From NCBI GenBank assembly GCA_905331475.1, contig CAJNYU010000917.1:124001-188000 (forward strand): a stretch of DNA of 64,000 nt, read 5' to 3'. The position numbers were made by a program, and so were the translations under genes. Of the stretch, positions 11,895 to 26,030 are shown piece by piece. Within the stretch, counting starts at the first letter, position 1. Every line of letters begins with the position of its first letter. A model generated the notes under the pieces. The model was not told where the DNA came from, ran no database searches, and saw only the letters and a list, made by a program, of their open reading frames with translations. This stretch comes from Rotaria socialis. Taxonomy: Eukaryota > Rotifera > Eurotatoria > Philodinida > Philodinidae.

Positions 11895-13987
11895 CGAGCA
11901 CGCTTTTTCTTACAGCAGTAATCAATAGTATGCTTGCTGTGACTATACAACACGGTTGTAAACGAAAATTGACACCCACTCCATTTCTTTACGATTGCTT
12001 TACTAGTATACCAGAGTTTTATATCATAAAATATTTGAAGTCTTATCGAAAAAAATTATCTAGTGTTTGAATTGCAACAAAGTATGCCAGTTGTATTTTT
12101 CTATCATAAAATATGCTTGTTCTTTATCAAGTCATAGAAGTAAATCATTTTGTATTATTCCTGAAGATTTTACTACATTTTGCCACTCTTATGCGCTTAC
12201 TGTTCGTATATTCTGATATGTAGATAACCTACTCTTTTATACATCGTACATAGAGGCAACTATTTTACCTTCAAAAATTAATACTGGGTTGTAGGTTTTA
12301 TCCGTTTGGAGTAAGAAATTTTTATTCAAACACATCCATGGTTATAGATAATCTAAAAACGATCAATAAACAATCTTAGCTTGAAGTCATAGCATCTTAC
12401 GAATTTCTTTTTGTAATGCTAATACGCCATTAAGAGTCCAACAGTTTTACTTTTTGTAGGCGTACGATGCTTGTAGTATGTTGTGAATTTTCTCAACTTA
12501 TTTGCGGTTGTGCTTGTTTCTGATTGACTTGACGTATTTACCGTATATTGCGGTCTATAAATTACCTTATGTTATAATAATATACTGATTGAAAAAGCAA
12601 GATAGGAACGAAGTCATGCATATTGAAATAACGATTTTTCGCTCTATGATTTCATGGAAAATAATCATAGGCACTATTTACAAAGTGCAAATAGTAACAT
12701 ACTGAAATGAACACATAAACTAGATCAGTACTGTTGTGATAATTAATTGTCCTAACGAAAATAACACAATGAACACATGATTTATAACCTCCGAAACACA
12801 GAGATAATGTTTTCTATATTTTAATGAATATAAAACTGTAGCTGGAGAGGTAACAAGTCAAGAAAGACTTCTGATATGAAGCTGAAGTCTTTTCTTATTT
12901 GAAATAATGATTAACTATCATCCTTAAAATTGAACGCGAACACGAATCAACGCGGAGAATCGCTGCTTATGGGTTGAGAGTTAATTTTACATGCTATCAA
13001 TATATCAAGTTCGGAAAATTTTTGCATTTTTATTTGAATTTTATTTCATCATTAGAAGGAATGATTTTTGTGCAATCTGCGAATTCTTTATTGGTTAATG
13101 TTTTGAGATGCATTGATAATTAATTATAAACTAGTTTAAGTCAATACTATGGTAAAACTTTATTTTTAGCTCATGATCGCAGTAAATCCACAAGAGACTA
13201 GAAATCTTTTCGATAGAAATCAAAGACATCTTATCCTTCATTGATTCGATGAGTTCGAGAACATTCTATTGCGCCAGACATAGTAGCTGTATTTTTAACA
13301 ATTATTCATCAAACAAAAGGAATAGGAAATTCTTTTGTTCGTCATGGATAGACATTGCAATGATGGTAATTTTATAGAGAATTTTATTCGAAAAGTTAAC
13401 AAATGACAGCGATATTGAGAAAGTAATTCACGATTCATTAATTTTTTTCCGTGTACGTTATCTGTATTGTACATAAAAGACGTCTTGAATTCAAACATCA
13501 GCTATTCAGTTAATTATCTTCTTCTTCACATTGAAAAACACAAACACTTGTGTTAAGGATAAATGTTCACAATTGATTTTCCGATAAAAACGTAACATCA
13601 CTGCTTGTCTTCAAGTGACTTTATCTTGATGAATTCTTTTCTTCTTCTTCTTTTTTTATTTATACATACATATATGTTCGGGTCAGTTTTGCTTTTCCTT
13701 CCTAAACCATCTTGATTCATTCTATAGACAACGATTTTTCTTCTTGCGTTTTTCTCTTTTCTTTTGCTCGTTATAACTTATGCTCGGTGGCTTGCATACA
13801 TTGGCTGATATTCGCATTATCGCTAGCACTGACGCATCCGCTGAATATCAACTAGGACCATGATAAAATACATGCGCGTTCTACTCATTTATACATAAGA
13901 GAAAAGGGACGGAGAATTTTTTTTCTTCTGCACGCATATATTATTCTAGTGTTGATCATTCTTCTTTCTCTTGTGTTCATCATCAGC
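11895..13987. other. Intergenic region upstream of MTTP
   Basis: AT-rich with no coding signal on either strand. It separates the divergent claudin-like pair from MTTP and should hold the MTTP promoter; a weak TATA-like tttatacata lies about 100 bp before the MTTP start. Confidence 0.5.
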
Positions 13988-16900
13988 ATGACTTCGTTCA
14001 TTATCATATGTTTTCTACTATTTTTACCCGCTTATTCATTAGATGCAGGTAGGAAAGATAAATTTAAAAACAAATTCCATCAAATATCTATTTTTTACGG
14101 TTTCATCTAAAAAGAAAAACCAAAAGAAAATGTTACAAACGCGTATGAATTTCAATCAAATATTGATTACATATATCACTATGCAACTGACGTTCATATG
14201 GATCATAAAATTTGGGCTGGTCCTGAAGAAAGCCATACGAAACGTAATTCTGATGCCGCATTTCATTTATACGCTCGGATTAATTTGACCAGTGTTTGGC
14301 ACAGTGCAGATGAAAAACAGCATTTATTAAAACTCGAAGTAAATATAAGAAAAAAATTCATATCAAGTCTGTGTATTTATTTATTTTTTGTAAATTTTAG
14401 TTAAGCGATGCTCGTTTTATCAATCGGACGCATTCACATAGTATGATCGATTGTTTAGCATTAAGTACTCTTACAAGATATCCATCCATGTTTATGTGGG
14501 ATCAAGGCATCGTATCATTAAGTTATTTTAATGAAAATGATAATTTAGCGGCGATCAATTTAAAAAAAGGCATTAGTTCTCTATTTCAATACAAACAAGA
14601 TAACAAAACAGAAACTGATACACTAGGAAAATGTAATACGGAATATAGAATTTATGAAGATCGTCTTGTTAAAGATAAAACAGATTGCTCAAATGTTCAA
14701 TATAATGATGAATATAGTAGTGCGAAACAGGTAAGAATACGTCTATCTAATATTTTCGTTCTCAGAAATTCCCGGAGAAAATAAAACATTATCTACTATT
14801 GTTGAGAGATATTTCATTTTGAATAGGCGTTTAATTATTCGATGGATTTTCAATCCACATGTGTTTATCAATTTGAAAATGGAACAATCAAATCTGCGTC
14901 ATGTTCGGATATGGCTTTTCCAAGATTAGTTATTCCTGAAGTAGCTGGATTTCGTATTATGTCAAGGTAGATTTTATTTTTATTGAATTTTCTGTTTAAA
15001 TATTCTCTTTTGTTCTATTAGATTAAGTGTTGATCTTATTGATAAGGCCGATAATGATAAACATCAAGTATTTTCAAGTTCAGATGCAGCATTGAAATCA
15101 ATATTAAGTGAATATTTATTATCGTGGTTGATATTTGAATTATTTTATGTTTTGTTTTTTCGCCATGAGGTATTACATCGGATCAATATCATCCACTTGA
15201 AACAGAAAAACAAAATCACCCATGTGATGATTATTGTGAAAGAGTAATGAATTGATTTAGATTCGTTTCGTTTTTATTTGCATAATTTCTCTATGTTTAG
15301 TACGAAGAATTTATTCAAGATCATAGTAAAGACTTATCACGTATAGCTGTTGGTAATCGAACAGCAAGCGATGTATTTTTACATTTAATTGCACTTACAA
15401 AAAGACAAGGTGAACCAATGTTAAATAAAGTACTGGAAAAAGCATCGAAAACGATTAAGTAAAAGACTGTTGTGATTTTCCTAAAACATAAAATATCGTT
15501 TTTTTTTTGATAGATTTACAATTATCGAAGCATTTGTATCAGCACAAACGCCAGCTTCGTTGAATGCAGTTTTTAAAAGTTTAGACAGCTCCAAGAATAA
15601 AGGTGAATTAACTGAAGTATTTCTTATGGCGAGTGCATTTGCACCAAGACCATCAGAATTGTTACTTGAGAAAGTTTTGGTATTTAAATAATATCATTTT
15701 TGAAATAGATTCTTTTAATTCGTATGTTCTTCTTCTAAGGAACGATTGCCAAAATTCGCATCCATGGATAGTCAAATTGAACAAAGCGCTTATTTAGCAT
15801 TGGGAGCAATTGTCAATAGATTGTTTGATGCAAATAAAAAATCAGCTGTAAGTATTGAGCACAAGTTATTATTTCGACGATTCCATCGACCAATAGTCAA
15901 ATGAAAGAAAAAACATCTTTTACAAATAATAATCAACGTTTTTTGTGGCAATGTCAGACATAAGCGAATCAGCAATGCTCTAATTACCTATCTTAGAAAT
16001 ACAGCAGAGTTTTACTTAAGCTATTTTTATACCAACTTTGTGAGTCTAACGCATATATATGCCGTAACAAAGTCTTCTTTTGGAAATCACCATTAACTTA
16101 TTCATAGAAAGATTGACTTCTGATATCATGAAATTCGTTTTTAGGCTATTGAAAAATATACAACACTTCTTCATAATACTAAGAAAAAATCGTTAGTTTA
16201 TTTATCGTTATATAATGCTAAACTTGAATTGTACGAATCAATGATTGTCGATGAAATTCGTCGTTGTAATGATACAGCTGTTTGTTGGTTAGCATTGAAC
16301 GCGTTAAGTCAATATAATCCAGAAAAAATTTCCAAACATATTATTGATATTCTTCGCTCAATTTATCATGAACAAGCAGGAAGACCAAAAACAAATTTAC
16401 AAATTCGACAGATTTGCGGTCAACTTTTACTTCGAACAGATATTTCAATTGGTGATCTTGTTAATCTTATCGTAAGAAATTGAAGATCTCAATAGTCATT
16501 CAATTTAAAAGTATTTTCTTGTTTTAGCTTTCGGCTCTTGATAAAACAAATCATCAATTGGGCGCCTATATGTGGCGTTTGATTTCTTCAACGGCTGAAC
16601 ATAATGAATTACTTTTTCGAAAAATGAAATATATATCTAACGGTGGTTTAATTGATATGACATATGATAGTATAGCTTATAAAGGCCAATCAGACTTTTA
16701 TCGTCGACCATTTGTAGAAACATTTGGGTTTGGTGTTTATTATACAGTATCACAGCTAATGAGTCGTTTGGGAGCTTTACGTGAAAGTGATTTTGATCTT
16801 CATATTCAACAACATGAGAAAAATGAGAAATTTAATCTTCTATCAGTAAGTTTTCAAGAAGATACCGAAAGTTATTCATTATTGTTTCGGTTTTTTTAAA

Positions 16901-17731
16901 GTTTGGTGTAAGTGCCTCAGGACTTGAAGCTTATGTTAGTGATGATGGAAAAGCAAGTGATACAGGAGATGAAAATCTTCAAGCAGAATTAAGAATTTCA
17001 CTTTTAAACATGCAATTACGACCTGTTGTATTGTTCAATGGAGTTACAGGATTAATGTCTGCTGTTTGGAGTGCACCATCAGAACTTACATCAGCATTTA
17101 AAGTAAACTATAATCATAGATTTTTGATAATTAAACAGTTTATTTGACTCTAGAGTAATGTAATGGTTCATGATTTATCTCGTTATATTCATCTTCACAA
17201 TGGTTTTGTTGTTCATTATGAAGCTCAAAGTGCGGCTTCACTGGACTTATCTGGCATGGCCTCGATCAGTTTATGGAATAAAAATTCGCATTCAGTTATT
17301 CGCATCAGGTTTGTTTTTCGTAATAACTATTCGACTATCGACATATTTATTTGTTTTAGCTCGGGCCTAAGTGTTCATAGTCATGTTGATATTTTAAACG
17401 ATTTCGTCATAACTGGTATTAATGTAACGATCAATACTAATGCTGTGGTGGATTATACAACGGATGTTGATTATTCCGAGGCACCGATTAGTGTTTGCAT
17501 GCAAATGAGTGTACATCCAACGAAAGTTTAGTAAGTTACATTTAAAATTGGATTTGAGAAAGCATTCTATGCGTTATTTTCATTAGTGATCACGTGGAAA
17601 ATTTCTATTCATTGAAACGAACAAAAGCTTTGCGATGGTCTGCAAATCGTACACGTCATGTACTTGGTCAAGATTATAAATTTACGCCGAAAAATGATGC
17701 CATGTGTCGACAAATTCATTTGATTAAATAA
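13988..17731 (+). CDS. MTTP: Microsomal triglyceride transfer protein large subunit
   Basis: Lipid-transfer protein of the ER lumen, related to vitellogenin, that loads lipid onto nascent apoB-type lipoproteins and partners with protein disulfide isomerase. Fifteen exons: 13988-14048, 14127-14338, 14401-14730, 14827-14966, 15022-15107, 15170-15243, 15301-15458, 15514-15679, 15740-15847, 16145-16471, 16528-16845, 16902-17102, 17154-17308, 17360-17530, 17587-17731. Phases agree throughout and give 883 residues (human 894). Residues 1-18 or so are a signal peptide (FIIICFLLFLPAYS). The N-terminal beta-barrel contains NLKKGISSLFQYKQ, matching human NIKRGLASLFQTQ. The central helical part follows in exons 7-10. 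The C-terminal lipid-binding sheets include MQLRPVVLFNG and SVCMQMSVHP, both clear MTTP matches. Intron 9 (297 bp) is the only one well above 100 bp. Alternative identity as vitellogenin is excluded by length and C-terminus. Confidence 0.95.
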
Positions 17732-20616
17732 TTTGGTTTCCGTCTTTTTCTTTTTTAGAATAAAAAAACAAATTCATTATGTTAGGCTCGAACATTATTG
17801 AAAAAGTTTCTTTCTTTTTATCTAGACGAAGTCAGTACAAGTTTTATAGGTTTCTTCTTTTTACAGACGAGATACTGCATTTGTTTAATGTGTGAAACAA
17901 AATGATTATGTCGTAGTTACATTTCTTTCAAATCATAATAAAAGCTGATAGACGACAGTCACTCTATGAAGACTTGTATGGTGAAGCTATGGAAGAAAGA
18001 TTCTTTTCTATCAGAAAGGAGTGCGAAAACGTTTCTAGGACACGAACATCGCTATGGCGAAAAAACACTTGAATTGGCTTTTCTCTGCTCAATCATCGTT
18101 TTTATTAAGATTACACCTCAGAATGTGTTGTTTTTACTCTGGCACTTAGCGAATGAATGAGTTTCGAGGTATCTTAATGAAAGAAGCTATAGATACAAGT
18201 TAGATATTTTTGTTGTGCAGTTTATTTGATGAAATTTGAACACTTAATTCAATAAACACATTTGCATATCTAATACTGGACGACAATTTTTCAATGAACA
18301 ATTATCTCAATCCTGAAAGGATGAGTCTTCACAACGGAAATTCGTCTGTTTGTCCGGTGTCTGATTGGTGGGTCAGGGAACCAATAGAAATCGAGTTTTC
18401 TGGAAAACAACCAATGTGAGAAAAAGTGAAAAAGTGCATTACTTTCGATAGATAGCGTGAGTTTCTCATATCATATCAACTTAATTATTCAATTTCAATT
18501 GGCATGAACATCTTGTGTATGTGTAAAACAATACCTTTGTTCTTGATTGGTTATTGATATAGTTGAGAACGTTCGCTTTGCTTAATCACTAATATATATT
18601 AAAGAATAACTGTGTTCGTTTTCCATTTTTGACGAAATTGATCAACCTATTTGAACAAAATCATTACTTGTGATTATAAAACTATTCTGTGAATTATTTT
18701 TATAGATTAAGATTCCATATTTAAACAAATTAACTACCATTATGTCAGAAGTGCACAATCATTATTATTTTGATTTTACAATAAACGTAAGTTTTCATTT
18801 ATGAAAAGTGTTTTTAATATTTAAAGGTACGCAACAAGAAGAAAAGTTAAGATACCTTAATGAAATTCAATTTACATATCGATTTGACATTTGGAATGAA
18901 AAAAAATAATTTGTAGGTTGTACAAAATTGAGTTTCTTTTCCACCTGTGAGAGAAATTGGGTACCTTTATAACTAAAGGATCTTTCTTCTCCTCATGAAT
19001 ACCAAAATTTTGTTTCTCGTCTCATAAATAAATAGGTATAGATATTATAAGATCTTTGGCATTCCTATTCAAATGTAATATGGGATGAACTCTAGCATGA
19101 AAGTTGGATAACTTGTCTTTGTATGATCGCATGAATTTTAGTACATCATTTGTTGATTGTCTGACGGTATTGATGGGAAACTATAGTGGTTTTCTTTTTA
19201 TAAAAATGATAAAAGAAAAGATATTGCGGTGTCTCTTTTCTTTACTTTGACAATCTTATTTGGCTATTCATGTAAATGCAGAAATATAAAAATAGTGTAC
19301 AGTTATGTGAAAATTTCAACTTATATTTCTAATTGTCGTTAAAAAATTGTTAGTCTTCTGTCTTGAATTTACATACTAATTGTCTTTCTGTAAATTTAAC
19401 ATTCATGAAGTGAAAAACATCAGAAATCGAACGTCATTTTTTCAACCGTTTCTTTTCTTGAAAGAAAAGAGATTTGACTTCGAGTTCGTGATACATTTTG
19501 TAGATTTCGGAGTCCAAAACAATATATGGGAATATATAGTGTCCGGTAATACACAATATCTTCACACAGCATTTCTAATTTGTATTGAAAAGAGGTAACG
19601 AATGAAAAACGTTCCATTTTGCGAAAAGAGAAAGCAGAAGTTTCGAAGTTCAACACCAAACATATTAATTTTTCAAAGACTAGAAAGAAAATAGTTTATA
19701 AATTTATTCAGCATCATGACTGGTTTGAATCTGTGCACTCTGCAATATTACAGAAATTTCCGTAATCTATCCATTGATACCGGAGCTTGTGCACTATTTG
19801 TATTTCTGAAAATCTTTTTTTCTAACTAAACAAAGTATAACACTATATTCTAATGCATATTTTTCAGCTTTGGGAAAATATACAATATACTTTATTTTGC
19901 TGTAGGATAAATTTCCATGTTTTAAGACACGAATAATATCATATAATACTTTTCAATATTTCTTACTCCGTCAGATACATGTACATACTTGAATCTATTT
20001 TACAATGTTCAAGTGAAATACATATTTTTGCAAGTTATTTCTCTCGATAAACTCCCAAATGAATTGATCAAAGTCTCTCACATTTGATTTAAGTTTATAA
20101 AAATATTTTCAAATATTTGAATAGAAGACATAATTTCTAATATTTCTAATTTATTCACATTGTCTTATTCCACAAATAAAAGAAACAATTTCACTAATCT
20201 TCTCGACGCATTTTATAGAGATTCAATTTTTTTCCATGCATATAATACTAACGAAAAATAAAAATTAATCCTAGAATTTTCATAAAAGAAATAAGTTCGA
20301 GATTTTTATCAGAAACATTCGACCGCTTCATATGATTCACCGATATTCGAATACAGACAAAGAATTGTTTTAGTCATCATATTCGCCAGATAGATATTCT
20401 CTTTATTGATCATTCTTGTCGCAGTGATTTTTCTTTCAATAATATATCAAGACGATACGTCAGTAGACATAGTGTCATTTGTTCATATATGACTATGCAT
20501 CACTAAGGCGTACATCACTGAAGAAACATACTTGATTTTAACACTACTTTTTAAATTTAGATTAGCGGCAATTGTTGCTCGTGTTGTCTTTACTGCTGCT
20601 GCCAAAATATCTCCTC
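17732..20616. other. Gene-free intergenic region
   Basis: AT-rich. The open frames at 17966-18160 and 19380-19659 have no recognisable features and I treat them as chance. No RNA gene or terminal inverted repeat was noticed. Confidence 0.5.
17937..17942 (+). terminator. MTTP poly(A) signal
   Basis: AATAAA about 205 bp after the stop. Another AATAAA lies nearer, at 17759-17764, so either could be used. Confidence 0.45.
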
Positions 20617-20937
20617 ACCCAGGTCGTGGACGTACGGCGGGAAACGGCCGGAAAGCACAGGAAAGCGCTGGGGAGTGGAAGCAGTATTCCAGTTGGAAGT
20701 TACCGGATTTTTTTCTTGTAGATTCCGATCAACTTCCAGATGTAAAACACAGAAAACTGACCGGAAAACACAGGAAACTGACCGGAATCCACAGGAAAAA
20801 AATCCGGTAACTTCCAACTGGAATACTGCTTCCAGTTTCCAGTGCTTTCCCGTGCTTTCCGGCCAGATACGGTGATTTTTCCGCATCTTTCCGGCCGGTG
20901 TCTACAGTATCCGTCCTCCGGAATCATTGACCTGGGT
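20617..20937. mobile_element. Foldback MITE, ACCCAGG family, copy 1
   Basis: The ends are inverted copies: ACCCAGGTCGTGG at left, and ACCCAGGTCAATGATTCC read inward from the right. Internally there is a perfect 38-bp inverted repeat (20677-20714 against 20796-20833) that continues imperfectly outward, so most of the element can fold into one hairpin. It is GC-rich and CCGG-rich against an AT-rich background. No transposase frame. Shares ends and internal motifs with 23813-24097. No target duplication could be read with confidence. Confidence 0.75.
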
Positions 20938-21681
20938 CGTCTCAACTTTCAAACAGAAAATTCCTGCACCTTTGAAAAATGTCGAAATATGATGTACCAA
21001 GAGGAAGTTTAACGTTGAAGTATTATTATTAAATCATATTCACAAAAATACGTTTTTGACAGTAAAAAATTGAAAAAGAAAACCTTGACAGAATACGTAT
21101 ACGTATTTCATGACATCTCCAACGAGAGAATAATAGTCTACAAGAGGTTGAATCGCAGCTGTTATAGCACGCTGATCTTCCTCCTTAATCGGGACTAAAT
21201 TGAATACGTATATGGCGAATTATTAGTGACTTAAGCTATTGAAACTGCAATAGTTGCAGCCATGAGAGTATAGGTTTTTAGTCACATAACATTCCTTTAT
21301 AAAGCTCTTTCAGTTAATCCAGACTATTAATAGATATTGCTCGTCACCATAATAACTGATTAAAACTCTAGACGAGTTGAGTTATACGAAAACCAATGAA
21401 TTATACTAATTGACGGTCATCATTTATGGAAAATATAACTGTTTTTTTAGTATTTATTTTTCATTTCAATATTGCATGTGATATTTTTCTATTACGGTAA
21501 ATGTTATTTTTTCATTTTTGGCAACATGGCATTGCCTCCAAATTTTTATCTAACGAACAGTTGTAAACAAGCTGTACTGATTGTTCTCTCTCATCTTTCG
21601 GAGGGAGCCAACAAAATCTGTCAGAGAGCCCGGTCCCTCCTGCTCCTACGCTAGATAAAACATTGGTTCTATTTTAATAAC

Positions 21682-21891
<210 letters not shown>

Positions 21892-23812
21892 GCCCCCCCC
21901 CCCACTCACTGGATAAAACACTGTAGATAAGAGACTTACCTCGAGAGTTCAATGGCATACCATTAATATATACTTCTGTGCCATCATCATCATTTTCCGA
22001 CGTTGTCGAGTTTGGAGTACGGGAAATGAAACCTGGAGGAGGCAACTAGTATGGTGGACACAAAACATTTGAATCGATATTATGTAAATCATCTGAATTA
22101 ATGGAGGATGTGCTACTGGTGAGGCTACTTGACACTAGTAGAGATAAGCAAAACTTTTAATTACATCTTATTTAAAGTAAGAATATTAACATAATGATGA
22201 ATCCGAATCAGCTCGTCGAAGTTTTTGACGTGTTGAGCGAACTGGAACAGCATGACATATAGTTTTTGTTTGTTGATCAGGTTCAAGTGTACTATCCAAT
22301 TTAATTTTCAGTTGACTAAGATCATCGATCACTAGATTTAATGAATAGACAATTGTAACCATAGCTACTCATCTGCTAATATTTACCTTTCAACTTATCG
22401 ATATCAAACAATGTGTCAATAAAATTTAAATCAACAGTATATTTACTGGATGCAATCGATGATTTTTCATGTATATCTAGACGCAACCTGATGATTTGAA
22501 GCAAAAAATCATTTAAATCTATGAGCGTCGATAATGTACCTTGAATATTTTATCAATTGAATTATCTAATACAGGAAATAGTCGGCCACCTAAAAGAAGT
22601 TGTTCACCGCCATAACCCATATCATCAATTTCTTTTGTTGATTTATTGACTGTTCTTGTTTTAAAGACACCTACAAAAGAAGAGAATACAATAGGAACTT
22701 TACATCAAAATATTTTCAGAAGGCCAGATTCAAATAATAAATGAAATCAAACGCATAGAAAGTGAGCACCTATAGAGAGGTAAATAAATCTCAGTACAAT
22801 CATGTTGTGTTTTGCATAATAGTGAGTTAGTTAAGTTTCTTCCTGTGTCATCGTCAACAGCCTGCTGCTCGACAAATTCTCACATCTATGTCAATTCAAG
22901 TCACCACGTTTCCGTTTAGATGCTAAAGCTTTGCGAGTAGGAGACGTCATAACAATCTTACGTCCAATATTTGGTGGTGTAACTTTGATCCTACAAAAAA
23001 GCAAGGTACATGAGTGTCCCTTATTTAAGAAAAGAACTCACGGTTTATTATCCGTATTAATCTGAGATGCAAATGCACAGAAAATCCTCGTGCAGCAGTG
23101 ACAAACTTCATGGATCAGTTTGATGACGCCAAGAACAACATGAAATTTATATTCTTCAATGTGTGGTTCGATTGCCAAAATATATTAAATACCACTGCAA
23201 CAAAGATGAATAGCATTGTATGAATAGAATTAGTTTTTTTTACTCACCAACTGACTAATGAATATTTGACACGGTTGACTTTCATTGTAATTGAATGTCT
23301 CACATTGCATAAGAACATTATCTACATTTAATTTATCAACACAAACTTGTAATTTCAGTTGAGTGCATTCTTCTTGAACAAATTGTTGTAATTCATTACA
23401 ATCTCTTGTACGACTTTTGACAATTTCAGCACACAATTCATTTAGAACATGATGTTGAAACTGATCGTGATTGATAATGATTAACGCACGTGCAATGATA
23501 TAATTTATAAATGGATATTGAGTAGCCAAATCTGACGAAAATCGATCGAGTGTTAGCTAAAATATAAAAACTCTCTTTTTAGTTAGTTCTCAAACAAATC
23601 ACAATTACTTTAAACATTTCAGGATCAATAACTCATTTTGAATTATTGAGTTTTAAAATTTGAAAAAAATTATCGTTTTCAGTATTTCTTGCTTTATGGT
23701 ATGTATACCAAGGATTGCAATGGAATTTCGAAACAAAATGTGTTTGTACGCTCTGGTTAACCAAGGAAAATGTACATGTACACTTTATTTTCACAAGCCA
23801 AGTGTATCAAGA

Positions 23813-24097
23813 TGTACCCAGGACAATGATTCCTGAAGCAGTATTCCGTGAATTTCCGGAGAAAACCTGCAAGAAACTCGCTGTTTACGACCGGAACCCA
23901 CCGGGAATTGTTCGGAATTCGATGCAGGTATACGGAAACCGTATCCGGCTACCAGTTTTGACAGGTTCCTGTCGATTCCGGCCGGAACCGGATAAATCCG
24001 GTCACCGGATCCTTTCACCGGAATACTGCTTCCATGAAATCTCCGGAATGCCACAGAACCGGCCGTTTCTGGGGTCGGAATATTCGACCTGGGTACA
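23813..24097. mobile_element. Foldback MITE, ACCCAGG family, copy 2
   Basis: Ends TGTACCCAGG and its inverse CCTGGGTACA. The left end continues ACAATGATTCCTGAAG, which matches the inward-reading right end of copy 1 (TCAATGATTCCGGAGG). The interior is rich in CCGG and encodes nothing. It sits between exons of the unrecognised minus-strand gene, apparently in an intron. Confidence 0.7.
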
Positions 24098-24677
24098 CGC
24101 AGAAATTTATTATATAATCTACAAAAAACTAAATGTTCATTTTTTTATCTCATCAAAAATATATAACAAATATAGAAGATTGTATAAACAGCACATAAAT
24201 TTTTCACATTTACTACTAAAATCATCATACACATAAGTTTTAAACTGTACTTCAGGTTTCTTTTCCCATTCATGCAAATATTGTGTACGATGTTTTGTTC
24301 GAGCAGATGGTAATGTTTGTTTTTTAACACCTGTATTAATAGAAGAAATGTAATTATGATAATTTACAAACTTGCGGATTTATGATCTTTACCTTCACTA
24401 ATTATTTCATAATCAGGTTTATCTGATAATGTCGTCGATGATGATAAAGATATTGTCTACAATAAAATAATTTTTTTTCATGAGAATATAAATCAAGTTT
24501 GGTTCTTACTATAGAAGATGATGAACCATTTTGTGGTTCTATTGGGAATGATGATGATGATGATAAACCACGTTCTAGTTCTACTAAAAATAAAGACGGA
24601 TCACGTTGTGGTTCTACTGAAGATGATGATGGACCATGTTCTAATTTTGCAATTGAAACTTCATTTTTATTTTTGCT

Positions 24678-26022
24678 TAGGGATGTGCAGTGTCGGTTTA
24701 CTGAGCACCGACTACACCGACAGTGTGCTCAGTGGAGCACTGACTACACTGTCACCGATGCCACTGATACACTGATTTCACTGACACCGACTCCACTGAG
24801 AACACCGACAAATTCTAGTTGACTCAAGTTGTAATACAGCTACTGTGACATTTTTCGAAAGCAAAATGCGCCTGTGAAAGAAGTTTACATTAACTGACGG
24901 TATGCGCGTATGCGAGTAAAACAAAACGTAATGCAATCCATTAAAGCTTCTTGTATAATTTAAAAATACAGATTTTTCAATATTATTATATCCTTGACAA
25001 AGATAGAGATGCCTATTTCACTATAATGTATTGCAAACTACCATTAAGGTCACCCCCCCTCAAAAAAAGTCGATTTTCGTCAAAAAAATGAAAATTGAGA
25101 TAACGCCATGGGGTGATAGCCCATGTTCTGCTCTTTCAGAATCACTATAGTTCTTTTCCAAAGACCATTTTTGACCGAAATTTTTAGTGATCTTTTAGAG
25201 GTCCTCTATGCCAAAAACGGCAGTATAATTAGGTCTTTGATCTCTAATGACTATTTAATTAACTAATTAAGCGCTCAGCATGTGCAGAATTAAAAGTTAC
25301 GTAGAACAAGTTAGGTCAGTTTCCTCAAAAAAACGCGTGAAAATTGCAGAAAATTTAAAAAAACAGCAAAAATTTCGAAAAAATGTTTTTATGCTTTTCT
25401 CAAAATCATGTTTTTCCAATTTTCACCCTAGTTATTTTGCCTTCAACTATGCTTTTTCGAAATTTTTTTTCATTCGATAGAGCATGCAAAGACGCAGGGC
25501 ATGATGTTCTCCGGTTTTTTAAAAAAGCTTTTTTTATGCCCAAAAAAGGTCGCCTACAAAAGTTGCATGCAGTTTTTTGGCCTTTTTTGAAGCACTTTTA
25601 TTTATGCAAAATTTTTCGGCTTATAAATGGACTTTTGAAAAAATCGAAGAACGCTATGCCCTGCATCCATTTGCATGCTCTATCGAATGAAAAAGAAAAT
25701 TTTTCGAAAAAACATAGTTGAAGGCAAGATAACTAGGATGGAAATGGACCATTTTTGACCAGTGTTCACTTTATAACTTCCTTAAACTTGCATATTTCGG
25801 GCTGAAATTTTTATCGTAGGCTACCCGATCCAGTCCTAACGTATCCTGAGAATTTCAGCCGATTTGAACTTTCTTTGGCGAAAATCGAGTTTTGAGGAGG
25901 GAGCTTAAAATCGGCAAAGATGTATACTTTGACGGGTGCAGTGACTCAGATCTCCACTGAGCACACTGTCGGTGATATCAACCCCAGTTTTTCGGTATTT
26001 ACACCGACACTGCACATCTCTA
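24678..26022. mobile_element. Non-autonomous hAT element with 8-bp target duplication
   Basis: Terminal inverted repeats TAGGGATGTGCAGTGTCGGT (left) and TAGAGATGTGCAGTGTCGGT (read inward from the right end) differ at one base. They are flanked by identical 8-bp direct repeats TTTTTGCT at 24670-24677 and 26023-26030. The TAG-start ends and 8-bp duplication are the established hallmarks of the hAT superfamily. The sub-terminal regions are built from short repeats of CACTGA/CACCGA. No transposase frame is present, so the 1345-bp element is non-autonomous. It also contains a second, nested foldback. Confidence 0.85.
25053..25902. repeat. Nested foldback inside the hAT element
   Basis: Outer arms 25053-25083 and 25873-25902 are inverse copies (CCCCTCAAAAAAAGTCGATT against AATCGAGTTTTGAGGAGG). 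A longer inner pair, 25427-25503 against 25656-25738, shares motifs such as ATTCGATAGAGCATGCAAA and TTGCCTTCAACTATG in inverse orientation. The whole can form a two-tier hairpin. It may be a separate element that inserted into the hAT copy, or the original cargo of that element. Confidence 0.7.
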
Positions 26023-26030
26023 TTTTTGCT

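Noticed and set aside
23590..23720. In-frame TGA in a possible exon next to the 103-codon exon, read at first as proof of a pseudogene
   Set aside because: The stop can be avoided by an acceptor (atgag) immediately after it with a donor gtatac upstream, so it is not decisive by itself.
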